The translations under genes were made by a program, and so were the position numbers. The notes beneath the pieces were generated by a model, which saw only the letters and a list, made by a program, of their open reading frames with translations, searched no databases and had not been told where the DNA came from. Source: Gaiellaceae bacterium (GTDB lineage: Bacteria; Actinomycetota; Thermoleophilia; Gaiellales; Gaiellaceae). Taken from it: a DNA stretch of 40,083 bases. Numbering within the stretch: position 1 is the stretch's first letter; every line of letters starts with the position of its first letter. Below are positions 1 to 8,005 of the stretch, one piece after another. The stretch spans positions 59,621-99,703 of the forward strand of contig JAUJMY010000009.1 in the NCBI GenBank assembly GCA_030446625.1. Direction: 5' to 3'.

Positions 1-283
1 GGTTTTTGCCGTGGGGGAACCCATGGGACCCCCCGGAGCCCCCTCCTTTGCGGCTGCGCACGGCGGGCTCTGGTTGGGCCTCCCGGCCGTGTGAGCCGGC
101 CTCCGGCGCCCACGCGTCGTGCATGGCGTGACGTCTACAGCTCGCTACGCCGGCGCGGCGGGGGCCGCGCGCCGGCAGTGACGCCGTCGCGGGGCAGCTG
201 CGTTTCGCGACGGCCGGAAGCGTTCGGCTTCCGTCCGTCCGGTCAAAGCGAAGGAGAAGCTGACAGGTTGCGAGACTAGGGGG
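1..283. other. Contig start, no gene recognised
   Basis: No protein family could be recognised in either strand before uppS. The first ~60 bases contain T, G and C runs that look like a low-quality contig end. In related genomes pyrH and frr often precede uppS, but no trace of frr is visible here. A GAGACT hexamer ends 6 nt before the uppS ATG and resembles the -10 boxes seen before other genes in this window. Confidence 0.4.
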
Positions 284-985
284 ATGCGGCCGGACGTCAC
301 GGAGCAGGCGCGCGCGGTCGCGATCATCCTCGACGGCAATGCGCGCTGGGCGGCGCAGCGCGGGCTGCCGGTCGCGGAGGGCCACCGCGAGGGCACGCGC
401 GCCGTGCGGCGGACGGTGGAGGCGGCGATCGACCTCGGCCTCGACTCGGTCGCGCTGTACGCCTTCTCGACGGAGAACTGGGCGCGGCCGATCGACGAGG
501 TCGAGGACCTGATGGAGATCTTCGGCGAGACGATCGACCGCGAGCTTCCCGAGCTCGCCCGCGAAGGCGTGCGCACGCGGTTCTTCGGACGCCGCGATCG
601 GGCGCCGGAGAGCCTGCTCGCGAAGATGGAGTCGCTCGAGGACGGCACCGCCGCGAACGAACGGCTGCACCTGTGGATCGCCTTCGACTACGGCGGCCGG
701 GCGGAGCTCGTGCGCGCCGCGCGGCGGCTGGTCGAGGCAAACGCGGATCCCGCCGAGATCGACGAGCGCGCGCTCGCTGCGAACCTGTACGCGCCCGAGA
801 TGCCCGACCCGGACCTCCTGATCCGCACGTCGGGGGAGCTCCGGATCTCGAACTTCCTGCTCTGGCAGCTCGCGTACGCCGAGCTCGTCTTCGTCGACCG
901 GCTCTGGCCCGAGTTCGGCGAAGCCGACCTCTGCGGCGCGCTCGACGAGTACGCGCGGCGGCGGCGGCGGTTCGGCGGCAGGTGA
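284..985 (+). CDS. uppS: Isoprenyl transferase (undecaprenyl diphosphate synthase family)
   Basis: Cis-prenyltransferase that condenses isopentenyl diphosphate units onto an allylic diphosphate to make the polyprenyl carrier for peptidoglycan and polysaccharide export. It is 233 aa, the usual length. The catalytic Asp motif is near the N-terminus (IILDGNARWA, family usual IIMDGNGRWA, so an unusual Leu and Ala). YAFSTENWARP follows, and the conserved C-terminal RTSGELRISNFLLWQLAYAE block is intact. ATG 284 keeps the usual short N-terminus. There is no separate Shine-Dalgarno; a GAGACT box lies 6 nt upstream, suggesting a leaderless transcript. cdsA starts 1 nt after the stop, so the two are co-transcribed. 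The family assignment is secure. Chain length of the product (decaprenyl or undecaprenyl) cannot be read from sequence. Confidence 0.96.
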   Translation: MRPDVTEQARAVAIILDGNARWAAQRGLPVAEGHREGTRAVRRTVEAAIDLGLDSVALYAFSTENWARPIDEVEDLMEIFGETIDRELPELAREGVRTRFFGRRDRAPESLLAKMESLEDGTAANERLHLWIAFDYGGRAELVRAARRLVEANADPAEIDERALAANLYAPEMPDPDLLIRTSGELRISNFLLWQLAYAELVFVDRLWPEFGEADLCGALDEYARRRRRFGGR

Positions 986-986
986 G

Positions 987-1790
987 ATGACAGGCCTCGC
1001 CTCACGCGTCGCCGTCAGCGTCGTCGCACTGCCGCTCGTGCTCGCGCTCGTCTGGCTCGGCGGCTGGTGGCTCTTCGGCCTCGCCGCGCTCGCGGCCGTC
1101 GTCGGTCTCCACGAGTATGCGGTGATGGTGCGGACGCTCCGCCCGCTCGTGCTCGCCGCGTACGTGGGCGCGGTGGCCGTCCTGCTGGGTGCGCTCCTGG
1201 GCGGGATCCCCTGGCTCCTCGGCGGCGTCGTCGTGACGCTCCTGGTCGCGTTCGTCCTGCACGCCGTGGCGTCGACTCGCCAGCCGGCCACCGTCGCGAT
1301 CGGGTCGACGGTTCTCGGCGTGGCGTGGATCGGCCTCGGCCTCGCGCACGTCGTGCTCCTGCGCGACCTCCCGGACCACGGGCGCCTCGCCGTCTTCACC
1401 GTGCTCCTCGCCGTCTTCGCGGCCGACACGCTCGCGTACTTCGCGGGGCGCTTGCTCGGGCGCCACAAGCTCGCGCCCACGATGTCGCCGGGGAAGACCT
1501 GGGAAGGCTTCGTCGCCGGAGCGCTCGCCGCCGTCGCGGTCGCGTTCTTCGCCCTCTACGAGGATCGGGACGGGTTCCTGAACATCTGGCAGTCGCTCGT
1601 CCTCGGCGGCGTCGTGGCGCTGTCGGCGGCCGTCGGCGACCTCTTCGAGTCGGCGCTCAAGCGGGACATGCAGGTCAAGGACACGGGGCGGCTGCTCGGC
1701 GGCCACGGCGGCGTGCTCGATCGCATCGACTCGCTGCTCTTCGCCGCGCCAGCGGCCTTCTACCTGATCCTGGCGCTCGGCTTCGCCTAG
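987..1790 (+). CDS. cdsA: Phosphatidate cytidylyltransferase
   Basis: Integral membrane enzyme making CDP-diacylglycerol from phosphatidic acid and CTP, the precursor used by PgsA (27607). The 267-aa protein is a string of hydrophobic segments, typical of CdsA. The family signature lies near the C-terminus: SALKRDMQVKDTGRLLGGHG followed by GVLDRIDS, with the acidic and Lys residues that bind Mg-CTP. LLGGHGG replaces the usual LPGHGG. It lies 1 nt after uppS in the classic uppS-cdsA-dxr-rseP order and probably has no promoter of its own. Confidence 0.96.
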   Translation: MTGLASRVAVSVVALPLVLALVWLGGWWLFGLAALAAVVGLHEYAVMVRTLRPLVLAAYVGAVAVLLGALLGGIPWLLGGVVVTLLVAFVLHAVASTRQPATVAIGSTVLGVAWIGLGLAHVVLLRDLPDHGRLAVFTVLLAVFAADTLAYFAGRLLGRHKLAPTMSPGKTWEGFVAGALAAVAVAFFALYEDRDGFLNIWQSLVLGGVVALSAAVGDLFESALKRDMQVKDTGRLLGGHGGVLDRIDSLLFAAPAAFYLILALGFA

Positions 1791-1950
1791 GATCGCGACG
1801 GTGCGCAGCGTCAGTCGAGGCGGTGCCGTGCTCCTGTGGCTCGCGCATGCTGCCCGCGTGCGCGGGCGGCAACTGGCCCAACAGTTCTGCGGAAGCCCGC
1901 CGCGGCTGCCGGAACGCTCTGCGGCAGGCCGGCGAGCAGTCACGGCGACC

Positions 1951-1956
1951 TAGACT
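1951..1956 (+). promoter_or_regulatory. Putative -10 box for leaderless dxr
   Basis: TAGACT ends exactly 6 nt before the GTG start of dxr, in a 172-bp gap after cdsA. No Shine-Dalgarno sequence lies between them. Transcription would begin at or next to the start codon. A 6-bp G/C hairpin at 1853-1866 could end the cdsA transcript, but it has no T-run. Confidence 0.5.
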
Positions 1957-1962
1957 TTCGGG

Positions 1963-3036
1963 GTGAAGCGAATCGCGCTGCTCGGCGCGACGGGGTCGAT
2001 CGGGCGCCAGGCGCTCGAGGTCGTCGCGGCGCACCCGGACCTCGCGCTGTGCGCGCTCGCCTCGGCGACGTCGCCGCTCGACGAGCTCGCGGCGGCACAC
2101 GAGGTCCAGGAGGTCCAGGTAGGCGGCGACCTCGTCGAGCTCCTCGAACGCGCGGAACCGGATCTCGTGCTGAACGCCGTCGTCGGGTTCGCGGGCGTGC
2201 CGGGGACGTTGTGGGCGCTCGACTCGGGCGTCGACCTCGCGCTCGCCAACAAGGAGAGCCTCGTCGCGGCCGGGGAGCTGGCGCTCGCGGCGTGGAGCCG
2301 AGGCGGCGCACGCCTGCTCCCGGTCGACAGCGAGCACTCCGCCGTCTTCCAGTGCCTCGAGGGGCGCGCGCGCGACTCCGTCCACTCGCTCGTCCTGACG
2401 GCGTCGGGCGGACCATTCCGCGGCCGGACGCGCGAGCAGCTCGAGCACGTATCGGTCGACGACGCGCTCGCGCACCCGACGTGGTCGATGGGCCCGAAGA
2501 ACACCGTCGACTCCGCGACGCTCGCCAACAAGGGGCTCGAGCTGATCGAGGCGCACTACCTGTTCGGGCTGCCGTACGAGGCGATCGAGATCGTCGTCGA
2601 GCCGACGTCGACGGTGCACGGCGTCGTCCGCTTCCGCGACGGCGCGGCGCTCGCGCACGTGGGCTTTCCGGACATGCGCGTGCCGATCTCGTACGCGCTC
2701 ACGTACCCGGAGCGCCGCCCGACGCCCGTGCCGCCGCTCGACCTCGTGGGGCTGACGCTCGCCTTCGACCCGCCCGACGTCGACACGTTCCCCCTGCTCT
2801 CCGTCGCACGAGAGGCGGGCGAGCGCGGCGGCACGTACCCGTGCGCGTTCAACGCTGCCAACGAGGTCGCCGTAACGGCGTTCCTCGCGGGGCGGCTGCC
2901 GTTCCTCGCGATCGCGGAGCTCGTCGCGCGCGCGCTCGGCGAGGTCGACGGCGCTCCCGCGCGCGACTTCGAGGATCTCGTGGCGGCCGACGCGGCGGCG
3001 CGGCGGGCTGCCGAAGGGGCGTTGCAGCCCGCGTGA
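1963..3036 (+). CDS. dxr: 1-deoxy-D-xylulose 5-phosphate reductoisomerase
   Basis: Second enzyme of the MEP isoprenoid pathway: NADPH-dependent rearrangement of DXP to MEP in the cytosol. It is 357 aa, slightly short of the usual 380-400. Visible motifs are the NADPH site LGATGSIG at residues 5-12, ANKESLVAAGE, the metal-binding DSEHSA, TASGGPFR, and MGPKNTVDSATLANKGLE followed by LIEAHYLFG. The GTG start at 1963 gives the expected MKRIALLG N-terminus. It is followed by rseP with a GTGA overlap, so the two are translationally coupled. Together with uppS and ispG it supplies the polyprenyl carrier. Confidence 0.97.
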   Translation: MKRIALLGATGSIGRQALEVVAAHPDLALCALASATSPLDELAAAHEVQEVQVGGDLVELLERAEPDLVLNAVVGFAGVPGTLWALDSGVDLALANKESLVAAGELALAAWSRGGARLLPVDSEHSAVFQCLEGRARDSVHSLVLTASGGPFRGRTREQLEHVSVDDALAHPTWSMGPKNTVDSATLANKGLELIEAHYLFGLPYEAIEIVVEPTSTVHGVVRFRDGAALAHVGFPDMRVPISYALTYPERRPTPVPPLDLVGLTLAFDPPDVDTFPLLSVAREAGERGGTYPCAFNAANEVAVTAFLAGRLPFLAIAELVARALGEVDGAPARDFEDLVAADAAARRAAEGALQPA

Positions 3037-4247
3037 GCGTCGGCGTCGCGCTCCTCGGGCTCGCGGTCCTGATCCTCATCCACGAGGCGGGTCACTTCTT
3101 CGTCGCCCGCGCCGTCGGGATGAGCCCGCGGAAGTTCTACCTCGGGTTCCCGCCCGCGATCGCGAAGATCCGGCGGAAGGGGATCGAGTACGGGCTCGGG
3201 GCGATCCCGCTCGGCGGCTACGTGAAGATCCCCGGCATGCACCGCCCGGCGCCGGTGGACGTCGACCGGTACTTCGGGCGCCCGCTGAACGAGCGGCCGG
3301 AGCTCAGCGGCCGGATCGGGCACCTGAGGCAGCTGTTCGCGTCGGGTGACGTGGACGGTGCGCGCCCCGTCCTCGACGCGCTCGACGAGGACCTCGCGCG
3401 CGGCGGGCTCTCGCCGGGGGCGACGCGCGACGCCGGACGCGGCGTGCGGGAGCTCCGCGACGCGCTCGGCGCCGACGCGTACTGGCGCCAGCGCACCTGG
3501 AAGAAGATCGCGGTCATCTTCGCCGGCCCCGCGACGAACCTCGTTTTCGCGATCGCGCTCTTCGCCGTCCTGCTGATGCAGGACGCGTACCAGGTCGGCA
3601 TCCGACTCCAGGCCGACCCCGCCCGAAACGTCAGCTCGACGATCGAGTCCGTGGTCGAGGGGACGCCGGCGGAGGCGGCAGGCCTACGGAGCAGAGACCG
3701 CATCGTCGCCGTCGACGGGGATCCGGTGACGCCGCGCCAGCTGCTCGACAGGATCGAGGCGTCCGAGGGCCGGCCGCTGACCCTGACCGTCGTCCGGCAG
3801 GGCGAGCGCGTCCGCGTCGGGCCCCTCAGCGCGCGCCGCCGCCCCGGCCTCTCCGCGCCCGCGGCGATCGGGCGCTCGCTCGACGTTACCTGGCGCGTGA
3901 CGACGGCGGTGGGCGGCTTCTTCCCGCGCCTCGTGCGGGGCGAGGGGCGGGAGGAGGTCTCGAGCCCGCTCGGGATCACGCAGGCGTCGTCGCAGGCGTA
4001 CGACCGGGGCCTCGAGGAGTTCCTGTTCATCCTCGGCCTGATCAGCCTGTCGCTCGCGCTCCTGAACCTCCTGCCGCTGCTGCCGCTCGACGGCGGACAC
4101 ATCACGTTCTCGGTGATTGAGGGCCTCCGCGGCCGCGCGGTCGGCCGGGAGGTCTACGAGCGCGCGTCCGCCGTCGGGATCGTGCTCGTCCTGATGCTCT
4201 TCTTCATCGGCCTCTCGAACGACGTCGGCCGGTTGAGCGGAGGCTAG
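3033..4247 (+). CDS. rseP: Site-2 intramembrane metalloprotease (RseP/RasP family)
   Basis: Zinc protease that cuts transmembrane substrates such as anti-sigma factors and leftover signal peptides within the membrane. The GTG at 3033 overlaps the dxr stop and puts the zinc motif HEAGH at residues 17-21 inside the first TM helix. A PDZ domain follows (VEGTPAEAAGLRSRDRIVAV region). The second conserved block NLLPLLPLDGGH with the metal-binding Asp lies in a C-terminal helix. Total length is 404 aa. A hydrophilic stretch of about 90 residues between the substrate-entry region and the PDZ domain (RYFGRPLNERPELSGR onwards, Asp- and Arg-rich) is longer than in E. coli RseP. Its substrate is not identifiable in the window. 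Confidence 0.95.
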   Translation: MSVGVALLGLAVLILIHEAGHFFVARAVGMSPRKFYLGFPPAIAKIRRKGIEYGLGAIPLGGYVKIPGMHRPAPVDVDRYFGRPLNERPELSGRIGHLRQLFASGDVDGARPVLDALDEDLARGGLSPGATRDAGRGVRELRDALGADAYWRQRTWKKIAVIFAGPATNLVFAIALFAVLLMQDAYQVGIRLQADPARNVSSTIESVVEGTPAEAAGLRSRDRIVAVDGDPVTPRQLLDRIEASEGRPLTLTVVRQGERVRVGPLSARRRPGLSAPAAIGRSLDVTWRVTTAVGGFFPRLVRGEGREEVSSPLGITQASSQAYDRGLEEFLFILGLISLSLALLNLLPLLPLDGGHITFSVIEGLRGRAVGREVYERASAVGIVLVLMLFFIGLSNDVGRLSGG

Positions 4248-4249
4248 AC

Positions 4250-4816
4250 CTACGCACCGCGGCCGCGCCAGCGGGCGCGTAGCCGCCCGAGCCGCCGCAG
4301 GACCGAGATCGCGAGCGCCCCGCCGCCCACGAGGAGTGTCGCGGCGAGCGCGAGCGCGACCCACGGCTGGATGAGCGCGAGCACGACGACGAGGGCGACG
4401 AGGAAGTCCTCGACGAGGCTTGCCGAGATCGTCGTCACCGGCTCGGGCGACGTGTTGATCGCGACACGCAGGCCGGCCTTCACCGCGTGGCTGGCGAGAG
4501 CCGTCGCGCCCGAGCCGGCTGCAGCGAGCGCCTGCGTCAGCGTGTCCGCGTCACCGGCGAAGAGCGCGCCGATCCCAGCCGCGATCGTGGGGCGGACCGC
4601 GGTGTGCACTGCGTCCCAGATGTGGTCGACGTACGGGATCTTGTCCGTGACGAACTCGACCGCGTAGAGCGCGCCGGCCGCCACCAGCACGTCCGTCCGC
4701 ATCAGCGCCTCGGGTGCGTCGGCGAGCCCGAAGCGGCCGGCGAGGCCGAGCAGCAGCACGACCGCGTACGCGTTGACGCCCGCGGCCCAGCCGTTGCTCA
4801 GCACGAGCGGGAGCAC
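4250..4816 (-). CDS. DUF4126 family membrane protein
   Basis: A 188-aa protein with about five hydrophobic segments. The N-terminal part (SNGWAAGVNAYAVVLLLGLA) and the middle stretch with VTDKIPYVDHIWDAVHT match the DUF4126 family as I know it; its function is unknown. The C-terminus is Arg-rich (LRARWRGRGA). The GTG at 4816 is preceded by CAGACT at a 6-nt distance and no Shine-Dalgarno, so translation may be leaderless. It converges on rseP (2-nt gap) and is divergent from ispG with only 44 bp between start codons. Confidence 0.8.
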   Translation of the reverse strand: MLPLVLSNGWAAGVNAYAVVLLLGLAGRFGLADAPEALMRTDVLVAAGALYAVEFVTDKIPYVDHIWDAVHTAVRPTIAAGIGALFAGDADTLTQALAAAGSGATALASHAVKAGLRVAINTSPEPVTTISASLVEDFLVALVVVLALIQPWVALALAATLLVGGGALAISVLRRLGRLRARWRGRGA

Positions 4817-4822
4817 GGCGCG

Positions 4823-4854
4823 AGTCTGCCAGGGCGGAGGCCCGGCACTACTAT
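4823..4854. promoter_or_regulatory. Divergent promoter, DUF4126 gene and ispG
   Basis: On the plus strand TACTAT (4849-4854) ends 6 nt before the GTG of ispG. On the minus strand CAGACT (4828-4823) ends 6 nt before the GTG of the DUF4126 gene. Neither gene has a Shine-Dalgarno site, so both transcripts are probably leaderless. Confidence 0.5.
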
Positions 4855-4860
4855 GGTTGC

Positions 4861-5994
4861 GTGCCCAGCGAGCGCCGGATCAGCGTCGGCGGCGTCGAGA
4901 TCGGCGGCGGCGCTCCCGTCGTCGTCCAGTCGATGACGCTCACGCCGACGCGAGACGTCGAGGCGACGACAGCGCAGATAGCGGCGCTCGCGTCAGCCGG
5001 CTGCGAGGTCGTCCGCTGCGCGGTCCCGAAGGCGGAGGACGCGGCCGCGCTCGCGCGAATCGTCCGCCTCTCGCCGATCCCGGTGATCGCGGACATCCAC
5101 TTCAACGCCAGCCTCGCGCTGAAGGCGATCGAGGCCGGCGTCGCCGCCGTGCGCATCAATCCCGGCAACATCGGCGGACCCGAGAAGGTCGAGCAGGTCG
5201 TCCGCGCGGCGAAGCGCGCGCGGATCCCGATGCGGATCGGCGCGAACTCCGGCTCGCTTCCGAAGCACCTGCACGAGCTCGCGCGGCGCGACCAGGCGGA
5301 GGCGCTCGTCGCCGCCGCGCTCGAGGAGGTGGAGCTGCTCGAGCGCCTCGACTACCGCGACTTCAAGATCTCGGTCAAGTCGACGTCCGTGCCGACGATG
5401 ATCCGCGCCTACCGGATGCTCGCCGCGAAGGTGCCGTACCCGCTGCACCTGGGCGTGACCGAGGCGGGGACGCCGTTCTCGGGCTCGATCAAGAGCGCCG
5501 TCGGGATGGGCGCGCTGCTCGCGGACGGGATCGGCGACACGCTGCGCGTCTCGCTCACGGCCGACCCGGTCAACGAGGTCGAGGTCGCCTGGGAGATCCT
5601 GAAGGCGCTCGGGCTGCGCGAGCGCGGCCCGGTGATGATCTCCTGTCCCTCGTGCGGGCGCGACAACGTTGGCGTCGAGAAGCTCGCGGTGCGGGTCGAG
5701 GAGCGGCTGCGCGCGTACCCGCAGGCGTTCGAGGTGGCGGTGATGGGCTGCGCCGTGAACGGGCCCGGGGAGGCCGGGGACGCGGACTTCGGGATCGCGG
5801 GGGGACGCGACGTCGGCTTCGTCTACGCCCACGGGCGCGTGCTCAAGAAGGTCTCGTCGGACATCCTGATCGACGAGCTCTTCCACGAGATCGACCGCTG
5901 GATCGGCGACGGGATGCAACGCCCGAAGCGGCTCAAGATGGCGAAGCCGGCCGCGCTTGCGATGGCCGAAGCGAGCCTGATTCCTCTCGAGTAG
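4861..5994 (+). CDS. ispG: 4-hydroxy-3-methylbut-2-enyl diphosphate synthase (flavodoxin)
   Basis: Iron-sulfur enzyme of the MEP pathway converting MEcPP to HMBPP. It is 377 aa, normal for the bacterial single-TIM-barrel type. The N-terminal block GAPVVVQSMTLTPTRDVEAT and the barrel are conserved. The [4Fe-4S] cysteines sit in SCPSCGRDNVG and MGCAVNGPGEAG, with NGPGE complete. The GTG at 4861 is the only start that gives the usual N-terminus and fits the leaderless promoter. proS follows after 15 nt. With dxr it gives two of the seven MEP enzymes; the rest lie outside the window. Confidence 0.97.
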   Translation: MPSERRISVGGVEIGGGAPVVVQSMTLTPTRDVEATTAQIAALASAGCEVVRCAVPKAEDAAALARIVRLSPIPVIADIHFNASLALKAIEAGVAAVRINPGNIGGPEKVEQVVRAAKRARIPMRIGANSGSLPKHLHELARRDQAEALVAAALEEVELLERLDYRDFKISVKSTSVPTMIRAYRMLAAKVPYPLHLGVTEAGTPFSGSIKSAVGMGALLADGIGDTLRVSLTADPVNEVEVAWEILKALGLRERGPVMISCPSCGRDNVGVEKLAVRVEERLRAYPQAFEVAVMGCAVNGPGEAGDADFGIAGGRDVGFVYAHGRVLKKVSSDILIDELFHEIDRWIGDGMQRPKRLKMAKPAALAMAEASLIPLE

Positions 5995-6009
5995 CCTGGG
6001 TAGGCAACG

Positions 6010-7656
6010 ATGATGCACCGGGCTTCACAGCTCCACTTGCCGACCCTCCGCGACGATCCGGCCGACGCCGAGGCCGCGAGCCACAAGCTGCTCGTGCGCG
6101 GCGGCTTCGTGCGCCAGGTCAGCGCCGGACTCTGGACGTACCTGCCGCTCGGATGGCGCGTCCACCAGAACGTCGTCCGGATCATCCGCGAGGAGATGAA
6201 CGCAATCGGGGGGCAAGAGATGTTCGAGCCGCTGATCACGCCGGCGGAGCTCTGGGAGCGCACCGGCCGCTACGGCTCGACGGAGGTCTACAAGCTGACC
6301 GACCGCTCGGAGAAGCGGTTCGTCCTCGCCCTCTCCCACGAGGAGACGATGGCGCTGGCGGCGACGGAGCTGCGCTCGTACCGGCAGCTCCCGCAGACGT
6401 GGTACCAGTTCGCGAACAAGGCCCGCGACGAGCCTCGCCCCCGCGGCGGCCTGCTGCGCGTCCGCGAGTTCGTCATGAAGGACTCGTACAGCTTCGACCG
6501 CGACGAAGCCGGTCTCGAGGAGAGCTTCCGGCGCCACGCAGCGGCGTACCGGGCGATCTTCGAGCGCTGCGGCCTCGAGTTCTACGAGGTCGAGAGCGAC
6601 GTCGGAATCATGGGCGGCAGTCTCTCGATCGAGTACCAGGCGCCATCCGTCGCGGGGGAGGACACCATCGCCGTCTGCACGAGCTGCGACTACAAGGCGA
6701 ACGTGCAGGTCGCCACCTCGACTCCCTCGAGGCCCGAGTTCGCGCCCGTCGACGCGCCCGAGGAGGTCGAGACGCCGGGTGTCGGCACGATCGACGCGCT
6801 CGCCGACTTCCTCGGCATCGACCCGCGGACGACGGCGAAGGCGATGCCGGTCGTCGCCGGCGGGAAGGTCGTGCTCGCGCTCGTGCGCGGGGACCACCGC
6901 CTGAACGAGTTCAAGCTGACGCAGGCACTGCAGACGGAGTTCCGGCCGGCGCACGCGGAGGAGATTCGCGACGCGTTCGACGCGGATGGCGGGTCGATCG
7001 GCCCGGTCGGCGTGGCGGTGGAGGTGATCGCGGACGAGGCGCTGCGCACGGGCTCCTACGTCGTGGGCGCGAACCGGACAGGCTGGCATCTGCGCGGGGT
7101 CGAGTCGGGCCGGGACTTCGAGCCGGCGCGATTCGTCGACCTGCGCGCCGCGGATCCGGGAGACGCGTGAGCGCGCTGCGGCAGCGAACTGCGGGTCGAG
7201 GCGGCGATCGAGGTCGGCAACATCTTCAAGCTCGGCACGAAGTACTCCGAAGCGCTCGGCGCGCGATATCTGGACGAGCAGGGGACCGAGCACCCGATCG
7301 TCATGGGCAGCTACGGGATCGGCCCGGGACGGATCATGGCCGCGGCGATCGAGCAGCACCACGACGAGCACGGGATCGCGTGGCCGGAGTCGATCGCGCC
7401 GTACCAGGTGCACGTCGTCGCGTTGCCGGGCGCAGAGGAGATCGCAGAGCGAGCCGCGACGGCGATCGACGCGCGCGGCGCGAGCGTCCTGCTCGACGAC
7501 CGCGACGCGCGTGCGGGCGAGAAGTTCGCGGACGCGGATCTGATCGGCTGCCCCGTCCGCGTCACGGCCGGCAAGAAGAGCCTCGAGGACGGTGCGGTCG
7601 ACGTCCGCGATCGCCGGACGGGTGCGGAGCGGCGGGTTGAGGTGGCGAGTCTCTGA
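6010..7656 (+). CDS. proS: Prolyl-tRNA synthetase with in-frame TGA at codon 387
   Basis: Class II synthetase charging tRNA-Pro. The frame is continuous except for one TGA at 7168-7170; total 549 codons, the expected size for the bacterial type. Motif 2 is around FANKARDEPRPRGGLLRVRE, and the INS/YbaK-like editing domain spans roughly residues 240-380. Motif 3 lies in MGSYGIGPGRIMAAA, then the anticodon-binding domain. The TGA falls in the segment usually written GDPCPRCGG; here it reads GDA-stop-ARCGSELRVEA, so the stop replaces the first Cys of a CxxC pair. Homology resumes at once after it. Explanations are a base error or mutation of TGC/TGT, readthrough, or selenocysteine. A functional single-copy essential gene is expected. 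The two ATGs at 6010 and 6013 are both possible starts. The XRE gene overlaps the stop. Confidence 0.9.
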
Positions 7657-7955
7657 TGGCGCGGCGGCGGAGGTTCAGCGAGGAACCGTTCGGGCCGACG
7701 CTGGTGCGACTGATGGCCGAGACGGGCGTCACCTACCGCGCGCTCGCCGCGTCGAGCGGTCTCTCCGCGGGATACCTGAACCACCTCGTCCACGGCAACC
7801 GGCCGGTGCCGTCGAACGAGGTGGTCGAGAAGCTGGCCGAGGCGCTCGGCGTCGAGCCCGAGCACTTCCGCGAGTACCGCCTGCGAGTGATCACGGAGCG
7901 GCTCGAGCAGATGCCCGAGCTGATCGACCGGCTCTACCGCCGCCTCGGCGACTGA
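7656..7955 (+). CDS. XRE-family helix-turn-helix regulator
   Basis: A 99-aa protein whose ATG overlaps the proS stop codon (TGATG), so it is translationally coupled to proS. Residues ~12-60 form a Cro/C1-type HTH (TYRALAASSGLSAGYLNHLV, then a second helix pair ending KLAEALGV). The C-terminal ~35 residues are amphipathic (FREYRLRVITERLEQMPELI), probably a dimerisation or partner helix. No effector domain is seen. Its target is unknown; coupling to a housekeeping synthetase suggests constitutive expression. It converges on the phosphatase gene at 8006. Confidence 0.8.
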   Translation: MARRRRFSEEPFGPTLVRLMAETGVTYRALAASSGLSAGYLNHLVHGNRPVPSNEVVEKLAEALGVEPEHFREYRLRVITERLEQMPELIDRLYRRLGD

Positions 7956-8005
7956 CCCACGGGCTGCGTCGTCTGGTCGACGGCCAACGCGCCGCGGCCT
8001 AGCCT

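Noticed and set aside
1836..3032. Long plus-strand reading frame upstream of rseP
   Set aside because: It overlaps dxr in another frame, is Arg/Ala-rich and has no homology; only the part from GTG 3033 is real.
7168..7170. Genome-wide TGA recoding
   Set aside because: uppS, dxr, the XRE gene and others end at TGA at the expected protein length, so TGA is a normal stop here.
4773..7640. Long plus-strand frame across ispG and proS
   Set aside because: It is out of frame with both conserved enzymes and Arg-rich throughout.
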